Shown here in pieces: positions 1-10,800 of a DNA stretch of 64,000 nt. Under the pieces are notes generated by a model. That model searched no databases. It saw only the letters and a list, made by a program, of their open reading frames with translations, and had not been told where the DNA came from. A program made the translations under genes and the position numbers. Location of the stretch: the NCBI RefSeq assembly GCF_021462225.1, contig NC_061804.1, positions 6,432,740 to 6,496,739 of the forward strand, in the 5' to 3' direction. Numbering within the stretch: the stretch's first letter is position 1; every line of letters begins with the position of its first letter. The DNA comes from Girardinichthys multiradiatus. Lineage: Eukaryota; Chordata; Actinopteri; Cyprinodontiformes; Goodeidae.

Positions 1-251
1 CACCAGGCCCTTACTCTCAATTTTTAGGTCAGTTTTCAGACCTTTTATCTGATTTAGTGTTAAATACAGATAAGGTTATCATAGTGGGGGATTTAACATT
101 CATGTTTACACTGAAAGTGAAAGCCTAAATATACCCTTTAATATCTTAGACTCAATTGGCTTTGCTCAAAAAATTAACAAACCTACCCACCTTTGTCTTC
201 ATTCTCTGGACCTTGTGCTGACATACGGTACTGAGTGTAAAGACAACAATA

Positions 252-451
252 CAGGTCCTTCTCAAAATATTAGCATATTGTGATAAAGTTCATTATTTTT
301 CATAAAGTCATGATGAAAATTTAACATTCATATATTTTAGATTCATTGCACACCAACTGAAATATTTCAGGTCTTTTATTGTCTTAATACGGATGATTTT
401 GGCATACAGCTCATGAAAACCCAAAATTCCTATCTCACAAAATTAGCATAT
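252..451 (+). repeat. Left terminal inverted repeat of the Tc1 element
   Basis: A 200-bp arm starting caggtccttctcaaaa. It is complementary to 1662-1861 with only scattered mismatches. The outer transposase-site-like motif lies near 258-278 and the inner one near 434-451. Confidence 0.93.
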
Positions 452-579
452 CATTAAAAGGGTCTCTAAACGAGCTATGAACCTAATCATCTGAATCAAC
501 GAGTTAACTCTAAACACCTGCAAAAGATTCCTGAGGCCTTTAAAACTCCCAGCCTGGTTCATCACTCAAAAGCCCAATC

Positions 580-1584
580 ATGGGTAAGACTGCCGACCTG
601 ACTGCTGTCCAGAAGGCCACTATTGACACCCTCAAGCAAGAGGGTAAGACACAGAAAGAAATTTCTGAACGAATAGGCTGTTCCCAGAGTGCTGTATCAA
701 GGCACCTCAGTGGGAAGTCTGTGGGAAGGAAAAAGTGTGGCAGAAAACGCTGCACAACGAGAAGAGGTGACCGGACCCTGAGGAAGATTGTGGAGAAGGG
801 CCGATTCCAGACCTTGGGGGACCTGCGGAAGCAGTGGACTGAGTCTGGAGTAGAAACATCCAGAGCCACCGTGCACAGGCGTGTGCAGGAGATGGGCTAC
901 AGGTGCCGCATTCCCCAGGTCAAGCCACTTTTGAACCAGAAACAGCGGCAGAAGCGTCTGACCTGGGCTACAGAGAAGCAGCACTGGACTGTTGCTCAGT
1001 GGTCCAAAGTACTTTTTTCCGATGAAAGCAAATTCTGCATGTCATTCGGAAATCAAGGTGCCAGAGTCTGGAGGAAGACTGGGGAGAAGGAAATGCCAAA
1101 ATGCCAGAAGTCCAGTGTCAAGTACCCACAGTCAGTTATGGTCTGGGTTGCCGTGTCAACTGCTGGTGTTGGTCCACTGTGTTTTATCAAGGGCAGGGTC
1201 AATGCAGCTAGCTATCAGGAGATTTTGAAGCACTTCATGCTTCCATCTGCTGAAAAGCTTTATGGAGATGAAGATTTCATTTTTCAGCACGACCTGGCAC
1301 CTGCTCACAGTGCCAAAACCGATGGTAAATGGTTTACTGACCATGGTATCACTGTGCTCAATTGGCCTGCCAACTCTCCTGACCTGAACCCCATAGAGAA
1401 TCTGTGGGATATTGTGAAGAGAACGTTGAGAGACTCAAGACCCAACACTCTGGATGAGCTAAAGGCCGCTATTGAAGAATCCTGGGCCTCCATAAGACCT
1501 CAGCAGTGCCACAAGCTGATTGCCTCCATGCCACGCCGCATCGAAGCAGTCATTTCTGCAAAAGGATTCCCGACCAAGTATTGA
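580..1584 (+). CDS. Tc1 transposase, 334 aa, open from start to stop
   Basis: This enzyme would bind the element's ends, cut both strands and insert the element at TA. The N-terminal third (about residues 1-115) is the two-part helix-turn-helix paired-like DNA-binding region, including SERIGCSQSAVSRHL and a basic GRKK/GRKR stretch. The catalytic core carries the DDE triad: Asp148 in SDESKF, Asp238 in FQHDLAP, and Glu273 in NPIENLW. The spacing of 34 residues between the last two fits the DD34E signature of Tc1. The length matches the roughly 340 residues usual for the family. The start is the first ATG after the left repeat and is followed by a plausible N-terminus. No stop or frameshift is present. 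The second acidic motif reads QHDLAPAH rather than the commoner QQDNDPKH, which may be family-specific. Activity cannot be judged from sequence alone. Confidence 0.93.
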   Translation: MGKTADLTAVQKATIDTLKQEGKTQKEISERIGCSQSAVSRHLSGKSVGRKKCGRKRCTTRRGDRTLRKIVEKGRFQTLGDLRKQWTESGVETSRATVHRRVQEMGYRCRIPQVKPLLNQKQRQKRLTWATEKQHWTVAQWSKVLFSDESKFCMSFGNQGARVWRKTGEKEMPKCQKSSVKYPQSVMVWVAVSTAGVGPLCFIKGRVNAASYQEILKHFMLPSAEKLYGDEDFIFQHDLAPAHSAKTDGKWFTDHGITVLNWPANSPDLNPIENLWDIVKRTLRDSRPNTLDELKAAIEESWASIRPQQCHKLIASMPRRIEAVISAKGFPTKY

Positions 1585-1661
1585 GTGCATAACTGTACAT
1601 GATTATTTGAAGGTTGACGTTTTTTGTATTAAAAACACTTTTCTTTTATTGGTCGGATGAA

Positions 1662-1861
1662 ATATGCTAATTTTGTGAGAAAGGAATTTTGGGTTTTCAT
1701 GAGCTGTATGCCAAAATAATCCGTATTAAGACAATAAAAGATCTGAAATATTTCAGTTAGTGTGCAATGAATCTAAAATATATGAATGTAAAATTTTCAT
1801 CATGACATTATGGAAAATAATGAACTTTATTACAATATGCTAATATTTTGAGAAGGACCTG
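1662..1861 (-). repeat. Right terminal inverted repeat of the Tc1 element
   Basis: A 200-bp arm ending aatattttgagaaggacctg, the reverse complement of the left arm. It is followed directly by the TA duplication at 1862-1863. Confidence 0.93.
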
Positions 1862-2455
1862 TATTTTCTCATAACCCTGTCCTGTCTGACCATTTTTTAG
1901 TGACCTTTGAGTTTAATTTGACCGGGTACTCTACACCTGAAACAAAATTTCATTAGAGTAGATCATTATCAAAAAATGCTGTAACAACCTTTAAAGAATT
2001 CATTTTCACTTTTAATTTCCTCATTATCACAGAAAAACACAGTGGAGGGCAATAATTTTGTTTCTTTCCCTTCACAAATTGATTCTCTTGTTCATAGTGT
2101 TACTTCATAATTGCGTGGTGCATTAGACAATGCAGCCCCTTTGAAAAAGAAGGTAATTATTCATAGGAGGCTAGCTCCCTGGTTTGATTCAGAGCTGCGT
2201 ACGTTAAAGCACAATGTTAGAATATTGGAGAGAAAATGACGCTCTACACACCTAGAGGATTCCTACTTAATCTGGAAAACTAGCCTACTGTTGTATAAAA
2301 TGACACTTCACCAAGCCAGAACAGCTTATTTCTCATCATAAATAGAAGACAACAAGAATAATCCTAGGTTTCTCTTTAGTACAGTTGCTAAACTTACACA
2401 GAGTCATAGCTCTGTTGAGCCATCCATTCCCTTAGCTCTTAGCAGTCATGACTTT

Positions 2456-3971
2456 ATGGGATTCTTCTCAAATAAAATGTATTCTATTAAAAATAAAATC
2501 TTTGACATACTCACAAAGATGATTACTTCAACCTCAGCAAGTGAGACAACATTGGAAGTAACTGTAGAACCTGATCTGTGTTTGGACCATTTTGATCCTG
2601 TGGAGCTTCCTGAGTTATCAGAAATATTAGCTTCATCTAAACCTTCAACTTGTGTGTTAGACCCAATCCCAACCAAATTATTTAAGGAAGTGTTCCCTCT
2701 GATTACCAGCCCCATTTTAGATATGATTAATCTATCCTTAGTAAATGGATATGTACCACAGGCTTTTAAGGTAGCCGTAATTAAACCTTTACTTAAGAAA
2801 CCTTTGCTTGATCGAGATGACTTGAAAAATTACAGACCTATATCCAATCTTCCATTCTTATCTAAAATTCTTGAGAAAATAGTTGCTGATCAAATGTGTG
2901 AGCATTTACACAGCAATGACCTGTTTGAAGAGTTTCAGTCAGGCTTCAGAGCTCATCATAGCACTGAAACAGCTCTGCTGAAAGTCACTGATGATATTCT
3001 TATGGCCTCAGATAATGGACTTTTCTCTGTACTGGTTCTGTTAGATCTCAGTGCTGCATTTGATACAGTTGATCACAATATTCTCTTAGAAAGGCTGGAA
3101 TATGCTGTAGGGATCAGGGGAACAGCGCTAGGCTGGTTTAAATCTTATCTGTCTGACAGATTCCAGTTTGTGCATGTAAATGATAAATCATCTTTAAACT
3201 CCAGGGTTAATTGTGGAGTACCACAGGGTTCAGTACTTGGGCCAATTCTCTTTACTATATATTTATGCTTCCAATAGGTCAAATTATCAGGCAGCATATG
3301 ATACATTTTCACTGTTACGCTGATGATACTTTATTTATCCATAAATCCTGATGAGCTCGACCAGTTAGATAGACTACAAGCATGTCTAGAAGACATAAAA
3401 ATTTGGATGACTTTAAATTTTCTGCTTCTAAATTCAGACAAGACAGAAGTTGTCGTCTTTGGACCGGAGTCTTTAAAAAAGAAACTTCTTAGTCAGTTAC
3501 TTAACCTGGATGGCATTAAATTGACCTCCGGTAATAAAGTAAAAAACCTTGGTGTTATTTTTGACCAGGACATGTCATTTAAATCCCATATTAAACAGGT
3601 TTCCTTGGATTTCCTTCTTTTACCTCCGGAACATTGCCAAAATTAGAAATATCCTATCCAGGAGTTACGCTGAAAAACTAGTCCATGCATTTGTTTCTTC
3701 AAGGCTGGACTATTGTAATTCGTTACTATCAGGATGTCCACAAAATGCAGTTAAAAGCCTTCAGCTGATTCAAAATGCTGCAGCAAGAGTTCTGATAAAA
3801 ATTAAGAGGGATTACATTTCTCTTACTTTAGCTTCCCTTCATTGGCTCCATGTTAAACCCAGAATAGAATTAAAAATTCTCCTCCTCACATATAAAGCCC
3901 TTAATGATCTAGCTCCATCATACATCAGAGATCTGATTGTTCCATATGTTCAGTACTTTTCTTTCCCATAG
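2456..3971 (+). pseudogene. L2 LINE reverse transcriptase, broken by frameshifts
   Basis: Reverse transcriptase of the L2 copy, which would copy element RNA at the nicked target. The first open segment (2456-3277, 273 codons) shows the fingers and palm in order: PIPTKLF, the [17 protein letters not shown] block, [15 protein letters not shown], the first catalytic Asp in [13 protein letters not shown], and [10 protein letters not shown]. The YADD catalytic box is present near 3313-3330 but lies in a different frame from the segments before and after it. Two further open pieces cover the thumb and C-terminal region (3323-3646 and 3549-3971). At least two frameshifts therefore separate the parts and no full protein can be made. 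Confidence 0.85.
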
Positions 3972-4431
3972 AAAGTACTCCTGGATCAGTGCTTCTTTGT
4001 TCTTTTTGTGTCTCTGCTCTTTTCTCTCAAACCACCAGTTGGTCGTGGCAGATGGCCGCACACACTGAGCCTGGTTCTGCTGGAGGTTTCTCCCTGTTAA
4101 AAGGGAGTTTTTCCTCTCCACTGTCGCTACATGCATGCTCAGTATGAGGGATTGCTGCAAAGTCAACGCCGGTGACTGTCCTCTGTCTTTACATGCTCAT
4201 CCAGGAGGAGACTGCTACAAGTCTCTGACTCGATGCAATCTGCTGGGTTTCCATAGATAGAAACATTTTTTATCCAATTTGAATAAATAACTGAATCTGA
4301 CGGCACTGTTAACTGGTTAGAATTAATTGGAATTTATGTACCTGACTTTGTGAAGTCAGGTGAAGCCTTGAGACAACATGTGTTGTGAATTGGTGCTATA
4401 TAAATAAACTGAATTGAAATTAATTAGCATC

Positions 4432-4575
4432 CTTTATTTAGTCAGTTATTTTCTATACGGCTTCTTCCATAGTGGGTCACGGGGAAGCTGGTGCCAATGT
4501 CCAGCAGTTTATGGGCAGGAGGCAGGGTACACCCTGGACAGGTCGCCAGTCCATTGCAGGGCAACAAACAAACAA
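4432..4575. repeat. Short dispersed repeat, copy 1
   Basis: It contains catagtgggtc, then gcaggaggcagggtacaccc, then tggacaggtcgccagtccat. The same series occurs at 27300-27428 with about 80-90 percent agreement by eye. The motif series is common in fish genomes, but I cannot assign it to a named family. It follows the L2 tail directly. Confidence 0.6.
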
Positions 4576-5239
4576 CCATGCACACAGCTAAGGCTCTTAA
4601 TGATGTTTAATTAGCTGGCTTTGCCTAGAACAAATAACATTTGAGAAAATATTATTTTGAATGAGGACCAATGTTGGAACCACAGCCATGGATTAAAAAA
4701 TTAAAGGCCAGTACGAACCTTTCTGGAACTTTCTGAATAAATCGCATTAACCTACTTCCAGCACAGCCAGGAAAAGGGCTAACAGTGGACTTCCTTGACA
4801 CCACTGTCCAAATAAAATCACCGCTATTTGCAACAATCTGACCTCTTCCACGCAGGTCCCCAGAGGAACTGGACGGAGGGACATAGCGTGCTAATGTCTC
4901 TTTTGCTGGCAAACAGTTCAATTTTCAGGTTCAGAGGTTAGTGTTTGGACAGGAGTGAGGCAGGTTTGGGCAGAAACTAACACTAATAAAATGTTTTTTA
5001 AAAAACCCAAAGAAAAACAATCCTATAATAATTTTCACACCATCATAATACTGCTTTTAAACCATTAATAATTTCTCAAGTTCAAAACCATAAGAAAGAA
5101 AAAGATTAAAACAGAACATAGGGTGTTGGAAATTATTTACCATCTTCATACCTAGATTTTACAGGGTTGATTGTGGTCTGCAACAGCTTGCCATATCTGA
5201 GGGAACGCCGTTACCTCAGTTATAACACACCTGCAGATC
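4576..5239. other. No gene seen
   Basis: AT-rich DNA with only short chance reading frames. I recognise no transposon end or coding motif. The right end runs into the minus-strand Gag-like relic, so 5150-5239 may belong to the same decayed retroelement. Confidence 0.4.
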
Positions 5240-6340
5240 ATCTCAAACTCCTCCTTTGTGATGACATCTTTGGAGTGGCTCCACTCTTTACCACTAACCT
5301 TGCACTTCGATCTTGAACTGTGAAAAGATTTTTGTTTTTAACTGGCGGCTTGGGTTTTGGTTGATGCCAGTTACCACCCCCCTGGTTATGTTGCATCACT
5401 TGGGGACTGACTTTGCGCTTTTTCTTAGGCCTGTTCTCAGTTTGAATGTTTAACACTCTAACTTTGCCTTTTCCTGCTCTGTCTGAACGGACACATGTTT
5501 CCCACACAACCTGTGCATATCTACGAATCTCTTGCATGGAGAGATTCCCTATTATGCAATGCATGGTCATGTCATCTTCCACGCTTTCATGGAAGTTGTG
5601 CAGAAACAAAGACTTAAAAGTGTGGTCTTATTCAAGACCTGGAGCATAACATTCCTGAAAGTAACGGTGGAATCACTCCCTGGGAGGTTCATCCTCCTTT
5701 TGCAGGACTGCCAAAGCATCAATAGTGGCAGCGGCTTCGTCTCTGTAAACATAGTACTCTTCTCTTAGAGCTTGACAAAGAGCTAAATAGCTATCAGTAA
5801 TTTCTGGAGGAAGAGTTTTTGTGAACACATGAACACTCTAAGTTAATGTTTTCTAAATAAAACTCAGTTTCTCACGAGAAGAAGGAAAACACAGGTCAAG
5901 AAGACAATGTTCAACCTCAAGCAGATAAGCATCAATATTTGACTCCTGACTACCTGGATCAAAAACCTCTATGTCCTCTCAAGCGACACATGCTGCTTAA
6001 AACGGACACCATGGTCCCAAGGTGGACCATGTACATCTGGGAAATCACGCTGGTTAGGTTCATGAAATGATGGATCATAATCTAACCTCTGGAGAAGAAA
6101 ACAAGTTTTCTCATGATCTAAATGAGAGCTCTCTAATAAGTGGACTCGTGCATGTGGTGGTGGGTCATGTTGGATTGAGTCACCTGAGAACCATGTGCAT
6201 CTCTCCTGGCCCCTAGGGGTCGACACAGAGTCAGAAGGGAAAGGGATGCGCATCAGTTTGGAAGGTTGCTCCTTCCAACCAATTGGACCATTTGCACATG
6301 CTGAGTCTGGCACTCGGTCATCTTGGTGGTTGTCCACTAC
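5240..6340 (-). pseudogene. Gag-like protein relic of an LTR retroelement
   Basis: Read on the minus strand, this stretch gives a chain of related open pieces. 6337-5969 holds an N-terminal part with DYDPSFHEPNQRDFP. It is followed across frame breaks by DIEVFDPG-like and YRDEAAATIDALAVLQKEDEPPRE-like segments near 5940-5680, then 5609-5238 with SVEDDMTMHCIIGNLSMQEI, a basic PKKKRKV stretch and a low-complexity proline and lysine tail. A capsid-like helical region followed by a basic tail fits Gag of a retrovirus-like or Ty3/gypsy element, which would form the particle shell. I see no zinc knuckle. Several stops and frameshifts make it inactive. The exact family is uncertain, and no protease, RT or LTR is clearly attached. 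Confidence 0.5.
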
Positions 6341-6344
6341 AAAG

Positions 6345-7900
6345 GGATTTGGCAGGACACCACTGGAGACTATCTGACTTGCAACACTTCCAACACTACA
6401 AGGTCAGATCCTAAAATTAACTGCAAAGTTAATTCAATTTCAAATTGTGGTCTTACACAAAACACAGCCTCTGGATACAGATGTGCAGCAAACTGTCTGG
6501 ACAGTGAGGTTGACTGTGAAGTTAAACCAAGTCTCAAGCTATTGCTTACACAGAAGAAACCAGACTGAGTCAGGTTAGGTTAGTTTTGGAACCAACTTAG
6601 GCAATAATTGGTATACCTTCAAACAAAAATTCACAATGCAAGATCAGATAAAACATTATTTTAATAAAACAACATTCTCAATCCAAACAAAAACATCACT
6701 AAACATCATTAAACAAACATTATTCAGATAATTTAACGCTAAACTAATCTTCTCTGCCCAAACACTACCTTTACGTGAACCATGCTGAAGAGAAGTTGTC
6801 CTGGGCGTTGAGGAAAAACATCCACTTGTGGGTAAACTAAGGGTTAACTTGCAGCTATCCTCCGTAGCTGTAGGGAAGGGCTTTTAGCTGGCCCAGCCGA
6901 ACTGTACGACAAAGGCACGTTCGGCTCCTTGAGTGGCTGCAATATGGTGGGGTAGCTCTCGCTACGACAGCCTTCTTTTCCAGGCCGTGGGGGAAATCCG
7001 CTTCAATTAGGGCTGCTTCTGAAGGCCTCAGAAGAAAAAGCAAGTCACGCTTGTGTCATTACACCATTTATATGAATGAATGCCGGATACTCGAATAGCA
7101 AATCATTACTTAACTTTGTTGCATGTGATCGTGGTCACTCTGGATCCAAGTTGAAGAGTTATGTCTGCTTGCCAGCAAGTGACATTTGCGCTATCTTCCA
7201 GCTCCGCTGGGGACCTATGTGGAAGTGGTCTGTTTGTTGGAACGCAGGGTTTTTATTCCAACAGTGATGTCATGGGATGGCCGCTGTCCTTCTGTTCCTG
7301 GTTGTGCTGGAAGTAGGTTACTGTGATTTATTTTGAAAATTCCAGAAAAGACCAAACTGGCCTTTAAATGTTGTAATCCATGGCTGGACCCAACAGTTTT
7401 CTAGATCTTATTCCATTATCTAAAAGATAAACACCACATGTAACTTTGTTACATTGATTTATGTTTATCACAAATTGAGTTTTTGTTCAACTCATTGATC
7501 ATTTTTGATTTTAGTTATGAACAGATAAATAAACACTCAAAAGGACAATTTCTCCCATTTTGGCCTCGTGGTCTTTTCACTTATAGGTTTTAACACCTGA
7601 CCCGAGATTCATGAACTGGATTTTGTTTAGATGCCAAACAGGTAATGACATTCCTATTATTCAGAATTAAGTAAAATTACTAATTCCAAACTAGGATAAT
7701 CCAGTTAAAACAAGGCAGAGATAATCTAGAAAATTGAGTCTGCAATGTTGTAGCATGACAAAATAGAAGTATTGCAGGAATCCTGAAATTATATCTTCAA
7801 GTAACATGGAATGAATGGAAAACATCCATATGCACAATGTTTTCGACGAGTTTCATGTGACTAGATTATGTACGTGTTTATGGTGTGAACACAAGTTGCA
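6345..7900. other. Unassigned stretch beside the Gag-like relic
   Basis: AT-rich with a more GC-rich patch at about 6850-7030. Since the Gag-like relic reads leftward from 6340, its leader and 5' LTR would lie here, but I cannot find matching TG...CA ends or a primer-binding site. No other gene seen. Confidence 0.35.
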
Positions 7901-7904
7901 CATT

Positions 7905-8225
7905 TTAAATTCAATTCAAAATTCAAAAATACTTTATTAATCCCAAAGGGAAATTAAATGTTGTTGTAGCACATTATAAAAGTTTCTTCAAAGAGCTGTT
8001 GTAGATGCTGATGGCTGTGGGGAGGAAGGATCTCCTGTAGCGCACCGTCTTACAGCACATCTGAAGAAGCCTCTGACTGAAGACACTCTGCTGTTGTACA
8101 ACAGTCTGATGAAGAGGATGCTCAGGGTTCTCCATAATCTTCTTCATTTTATGAAGAATCCTTCTTTGCACAATGATCTCCAGAGGTTCCAGAGGGGTCC
8201 CCAGAAGAGCCAGCCTTCTTTATCA
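7905..8225 (-). mobile_element. 3' end of a Rex1-like (CR1-group) LINE
   Basis: On the minus strand this encodes the last part of a fish LINE polyprotein (8171-7974), including ENPEHPLHQTVV, then YRRSFLPTAISIYNSSL just before the stop. That pattern of a conserved C-terminus ending in LYNSS is typical of Rex1/CR1-like fish LINEs. The 3' UTR is short and ends in actttattaatcccaaaggg on the plus strand, a characteristic tail. The rest of the element is missing, as expected from 5' truncation during target-primed insertion. A related copy lies at 35868-36527. Clade by eye only. Confidence 0.65.
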
Positions 8226-8229
8226 GCTA

Positions 8230-9194
8230 TTTTGAAACTATAGTTGTGTATGTGTATGATATGTAAAACACCAATGGGAAAATCTTCCAAATATTACCCA
8301 TTTAACAAGTTTTGCTATCATTTTCTTCCATTTCTTTGTCATAGCAGAGCATGCTGTCTTTAGGGGGTTACCACAGCAGTTCTAAACAATAACTGATTTT
8401 CTTTGTTTCCTATGGAGGACATACAAAAGAAACATATAAAATATTAAGTGTTTTTATATGTAGTTTATTTGTTTCATTTTCCTCTCACTCATTTATTTGC
8501 AAATAACTTTTGTGTCTTATATCCTTATTTTGATGAATAGACTTTTGTTCTTGTCAATATAGTGAAAGTGCAGTCCTTCAGACCCCTAGAAATTTGAAGC
8601 TGTAGAGCAGACTGCCCTCAAGTAAATTACAGATTTGGCATTCTCCACATGATGTAACGCAAACAGGATCTCAACAAAACACAACCCAAAACTCTTGCCT
8701 AGTTATTCCTGCCCATTGTTAATAATGTTGGTCAATTTGAGAAATTTCTACATTTTATGATTAATGTACTGCTAAAAAGCTGCACTTAACTGGTAGCCCA
8801 ACCTATAATGTTCTATATTTCTCTTACACAAAATGTTATTTTGCTTTCAATATATATATGAGCAAGCATAATATGGGGTAAGAACGCTGTCAAAAACAAT
8901 GTGTATGTAAAGATGGAAATGTGTGCATATTAGTCAATAGTTGTGCATAAGTAAAATCCAAAAGAGGTATTGTATATTTTCTCTATAAGAATACAAAATA
9001 AAATGTTACAGCTTCAAGAAATTACAAACACAAAGTTCATGTTTACAGTTGTGGTTTATTCTTTATGAATACAATATGCTATAACAGTTTGTGAATACGA
9101 TTTCTTTTCTATGAGAATACAAATTTACATCAGCGACTTGGTGTCACATGATCTCAGGCTCAGAATATAGTGGGTGGAGTTATACAATGATATA
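8230..9194. other. No gene seen
   Basis: AT-rich, with a short tatatatata run near 8851. No coding or transposon motif recognised. Confidence 0.4.
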
Positions 9195-9446
9195 CAGTAG
9201 ATGGCAGTATGTACCTATGAATTTGTTGCGAACCGCCAGCAGAAGAAGAGAAGAAGAAGCAGCAACACCAGCGACAAGATGACGGACCAAGAGCACATAT
9301 TAACGACATTAAGACATGTATAAACTTTTTAACATTACCTGGCTTTGTACCGTAGTTTCTTGGTGTGTTCTTTTGGCGCTAGTGCTGCTTCTTCTCTTCT
9401 GCTGGCGGTTCGCAACAAATTCAGAGGTGCATAATGCTACCTACTG
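9195..9446. mobile_element. Foldback / MITE-like element, 252 bp
   Basis: Two arms of about 75 bp, 9195-9272 and 9372-9446, are reverse complements of each other. The arms start cagtagatggcagtatg on one side and cagtaggtagcattatg on the other, both continue into tgaatttgttgcgaaccgcc, then a purine-rich gaagaag tract. The roughly 100-bp centre has no coding capacity. Long matching arms around a short non-coding centre are the hallmark of miniature inverted-repeat or foldback transposons. I do not see a clear target-site duplication at the outermost matching bases, so the superfamily and exact ends stay open. Confidence 0.75.
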
Positions 9447-9493
9447 AAAATCCAGCCAGTAATACTAGTCGTAAGACCTAATCGTAAACCTTT

Positions 9494-9660
9494 CAGCAAT
9501 CCCTCATTCTGACGATGCATGTAGCAAACGCGGAGAGGAAAACTCACTTTTAACAGGAAAATGCCTCCAACAGGACATCAGAGCAGCCATCTTTCACAAT
9601 GGGGGTTTGAGAAGAGAGAGCAAACACAAAAAACACCAAAGCACTGATCCAGGAGTAATT
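9494..9660 (-). mobile_element. Fragment of L2 3' UTR, inverted
   Basis: On the minus strand it reads ctcctggatcagtgctt, later the stretch with agatggctgctctgatg, and ends near the gagggattgctg motif. The same series occurs in the 3' UTRs of the L2 copies at 3970-4150 and 41870-42060. It is a third, short and more diverged L2 fragment. Confidence 0.75.
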
Positions 9661-9677
9661 TCAATGTTAAAGAAAAA

Positions 9678-9819
9678 ATGGTAAATGGCCTGAACTTGTA
9701 TAACACTTTATCAAGTCACCAGAGACCCCAAAGCGCTTTACTACTACTACAATCAGTCATTCACTCATTCATGCACACATTCACACTCTGACAGTGGTGA
9801 GCTACAATGTAGCCAGAAG
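9678..9819. repeat. Short dispersed repeat with the caaagcgcttta motif
   Basis: It begins atggtaaatggcctgaact, contains accccaaagcgctttac, and then cattcatgcacacattcaca. This combination is a common dispersed repeat of fish genomes; I do not assign a class. Confidence 0.5.
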
Positions 9820-10089
9820 TGAGTAAATGACAGCAGTGGCTCCTTTAGTGGCTTTACCTATGGAGTAACATAGCAAAACAAAGAAGCTAGTGGTAAAATC
9901 TATTTGGGGTAAAACAGATTAGTAACTATTAGTAAAAGGTCACACTCAGTCACAAACCAGATCACATTGTGTCAAAATCCCAATCAAGAGAAGACATGGA
10001 AGAAAAAAGAAGAGTTCTCTATGAGAGTTCCTAGAGGTAAGTGACTATAACAAGTATAATCTGTGAGAGAAATGTTTTCATTAAATCTT

Positions 10090-10800
10090 CAAGGGACAAA
10101 GGGGCTGTGTCAGGATGTGGGATTGTTGGTTCTGTGCCTGTCTGTTTTGTCCTGCAGCTTCTCCACCAGAGGGCCTTCTGCAGTCGGCTGCTGGGCTGAG
10201 CATTCCTCCTCCTGCTGCACCTCCTCATTGGTGCAGCACATCAGGTGAAATTAACCTGGCTGTACAAAGAAGCTGGAAGCTAGTCCCTCTTCGCCTGAGT
10301 GTTTACCGTCACTGGTAACAAGAAGCCACTGCTAGATATTTTTCTGAGCATTTTTCCGAGTATTTTTGACACCTCTTGAACCAAGCCTGAGCATTTACCT
10401 GAGCTTTTTGTGTACTATCTCCTACTACATTTGTTCCTGTGTTTCCCCTTTTTCAAGGGTTACCTCGCATTAACCCAAACACCTATGATCATTTGTGGAC
10501 CTACCTCTGCAAGCTTCCTGTGGATCTCTGGATTTCCATTCCCACGACTGGCTTCTATCCTACTGCACTACCTGTCCGCCCAGCTCCGCTGCCGTTCAAG
10601 CTCCCTGGAGTTCACCTCCACTGCCGACAAACTAACCACAATTAATTTCTCCAGACACCTTCCGTTGCCATCGTCTCCAACAACCCTTCCACAACTGGTT
10701 GAGTCTATTCTCTCTTGTTCTTCAATGTCTCATCCTCCCTGTGTTGACTGTACCCAAGCATCTTTTGTTATTTCTGTCTCCATATCATCTGATCTATAAC
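10090..10800 (+). mobile_element. Possible LTR (3' LTR start with polypurine tract)
   Basis: The purine-rich tract aagggacaaagggg (about 10091-10104) is followed within a few bases by tgtgtcaggatg, which resembles a polypurine tract followed by the TG start of an LTR. The TGTCA start is shared with the gypsy LTR at 33318 and the solo LTR at 19675-20572. The following 700 bp are non-coding and pyrimidine-rich. I could not place the CA end, and no internal coding sequence is visible upstream. Confidence 0.33.

Larger units (their letters stand above)
252..1861 (+). mobile_element. Complete Tc1/mariner transposon (1,610 bp)
   Basis: A cut-and-paste DNA transposon with every expected part. It has a TA target duplication on each side (250-251 and 1862-1863), 200-bp terminal inverted repeats, and one uninterrupted transposase gene in between. 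Each repeat holds two similar motifs (tcaaaatattagcatat near the outer end and tcacaaaattagcatat at the inner end), the IR/DR layout known from fish Tc1 elements where each motif is a transposase site. Removing it together with one TA restores the L2 sequence seen uninterrupted at about 40845-40860, so the boundaries are certain. The two arms differ at about eight positions by eye, which points to a fairly recent insertion. Closely related Tc1 elements are widespread in fish, and horizontal transfer of such families is known. Confidence 0.95.
1..2455 (+). pseudogene. L2 LINE endonuclease region, interrupted by Tc1
   Basis: The apurinic/apyrimidinic-type endonuclease half of the L2 polyprotein, which nicks target DNA for target-primed reverse transcription. 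Only 1-250 and 1862-2455 belong to it; the middle is the Tc1 insertion. Reading across copy 2 at 40639-41244 shows the same order of sequence (GDFNIH-type motif, then the DLVLTY and SEHL regions). In copy 1 the reading frame is broken in several places, for example a lost base in the GDFN motif region near 90-100 and stops near 2109 and 2340. It is a decayed relic that leads straight into the RT open frame at 2456. Confidence 0.75.
1..4419 (+). mobile_element. L2-clade LINE, copy 1, 5' end outside the window, split by a Tc1 element
   Basis: This is a non-LTR retrotransposon of the L2 type. It enters the window inside its endonuclease domain: base 1 corresponds to base 40581 of the second L2 copy. 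It continues through a reverse transcriptase and ends in a 3' UTR and a tail reading ctatataaataaactgaatt near 4400-4419. A complete Tc1 transposon occupies 252-1861. The coding region has stops and frameshifts, so this copy is dead. The 3' UTR from about 3960 matches 41850-42290 of copy 2, but copy 1 lacks the first part of that UTR (tctctgtagttatgc and what follows), so it carries an internal deletion there. The clade assignment rests on the RT motifs and is a judgement by eye. Confidence 0.85.
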
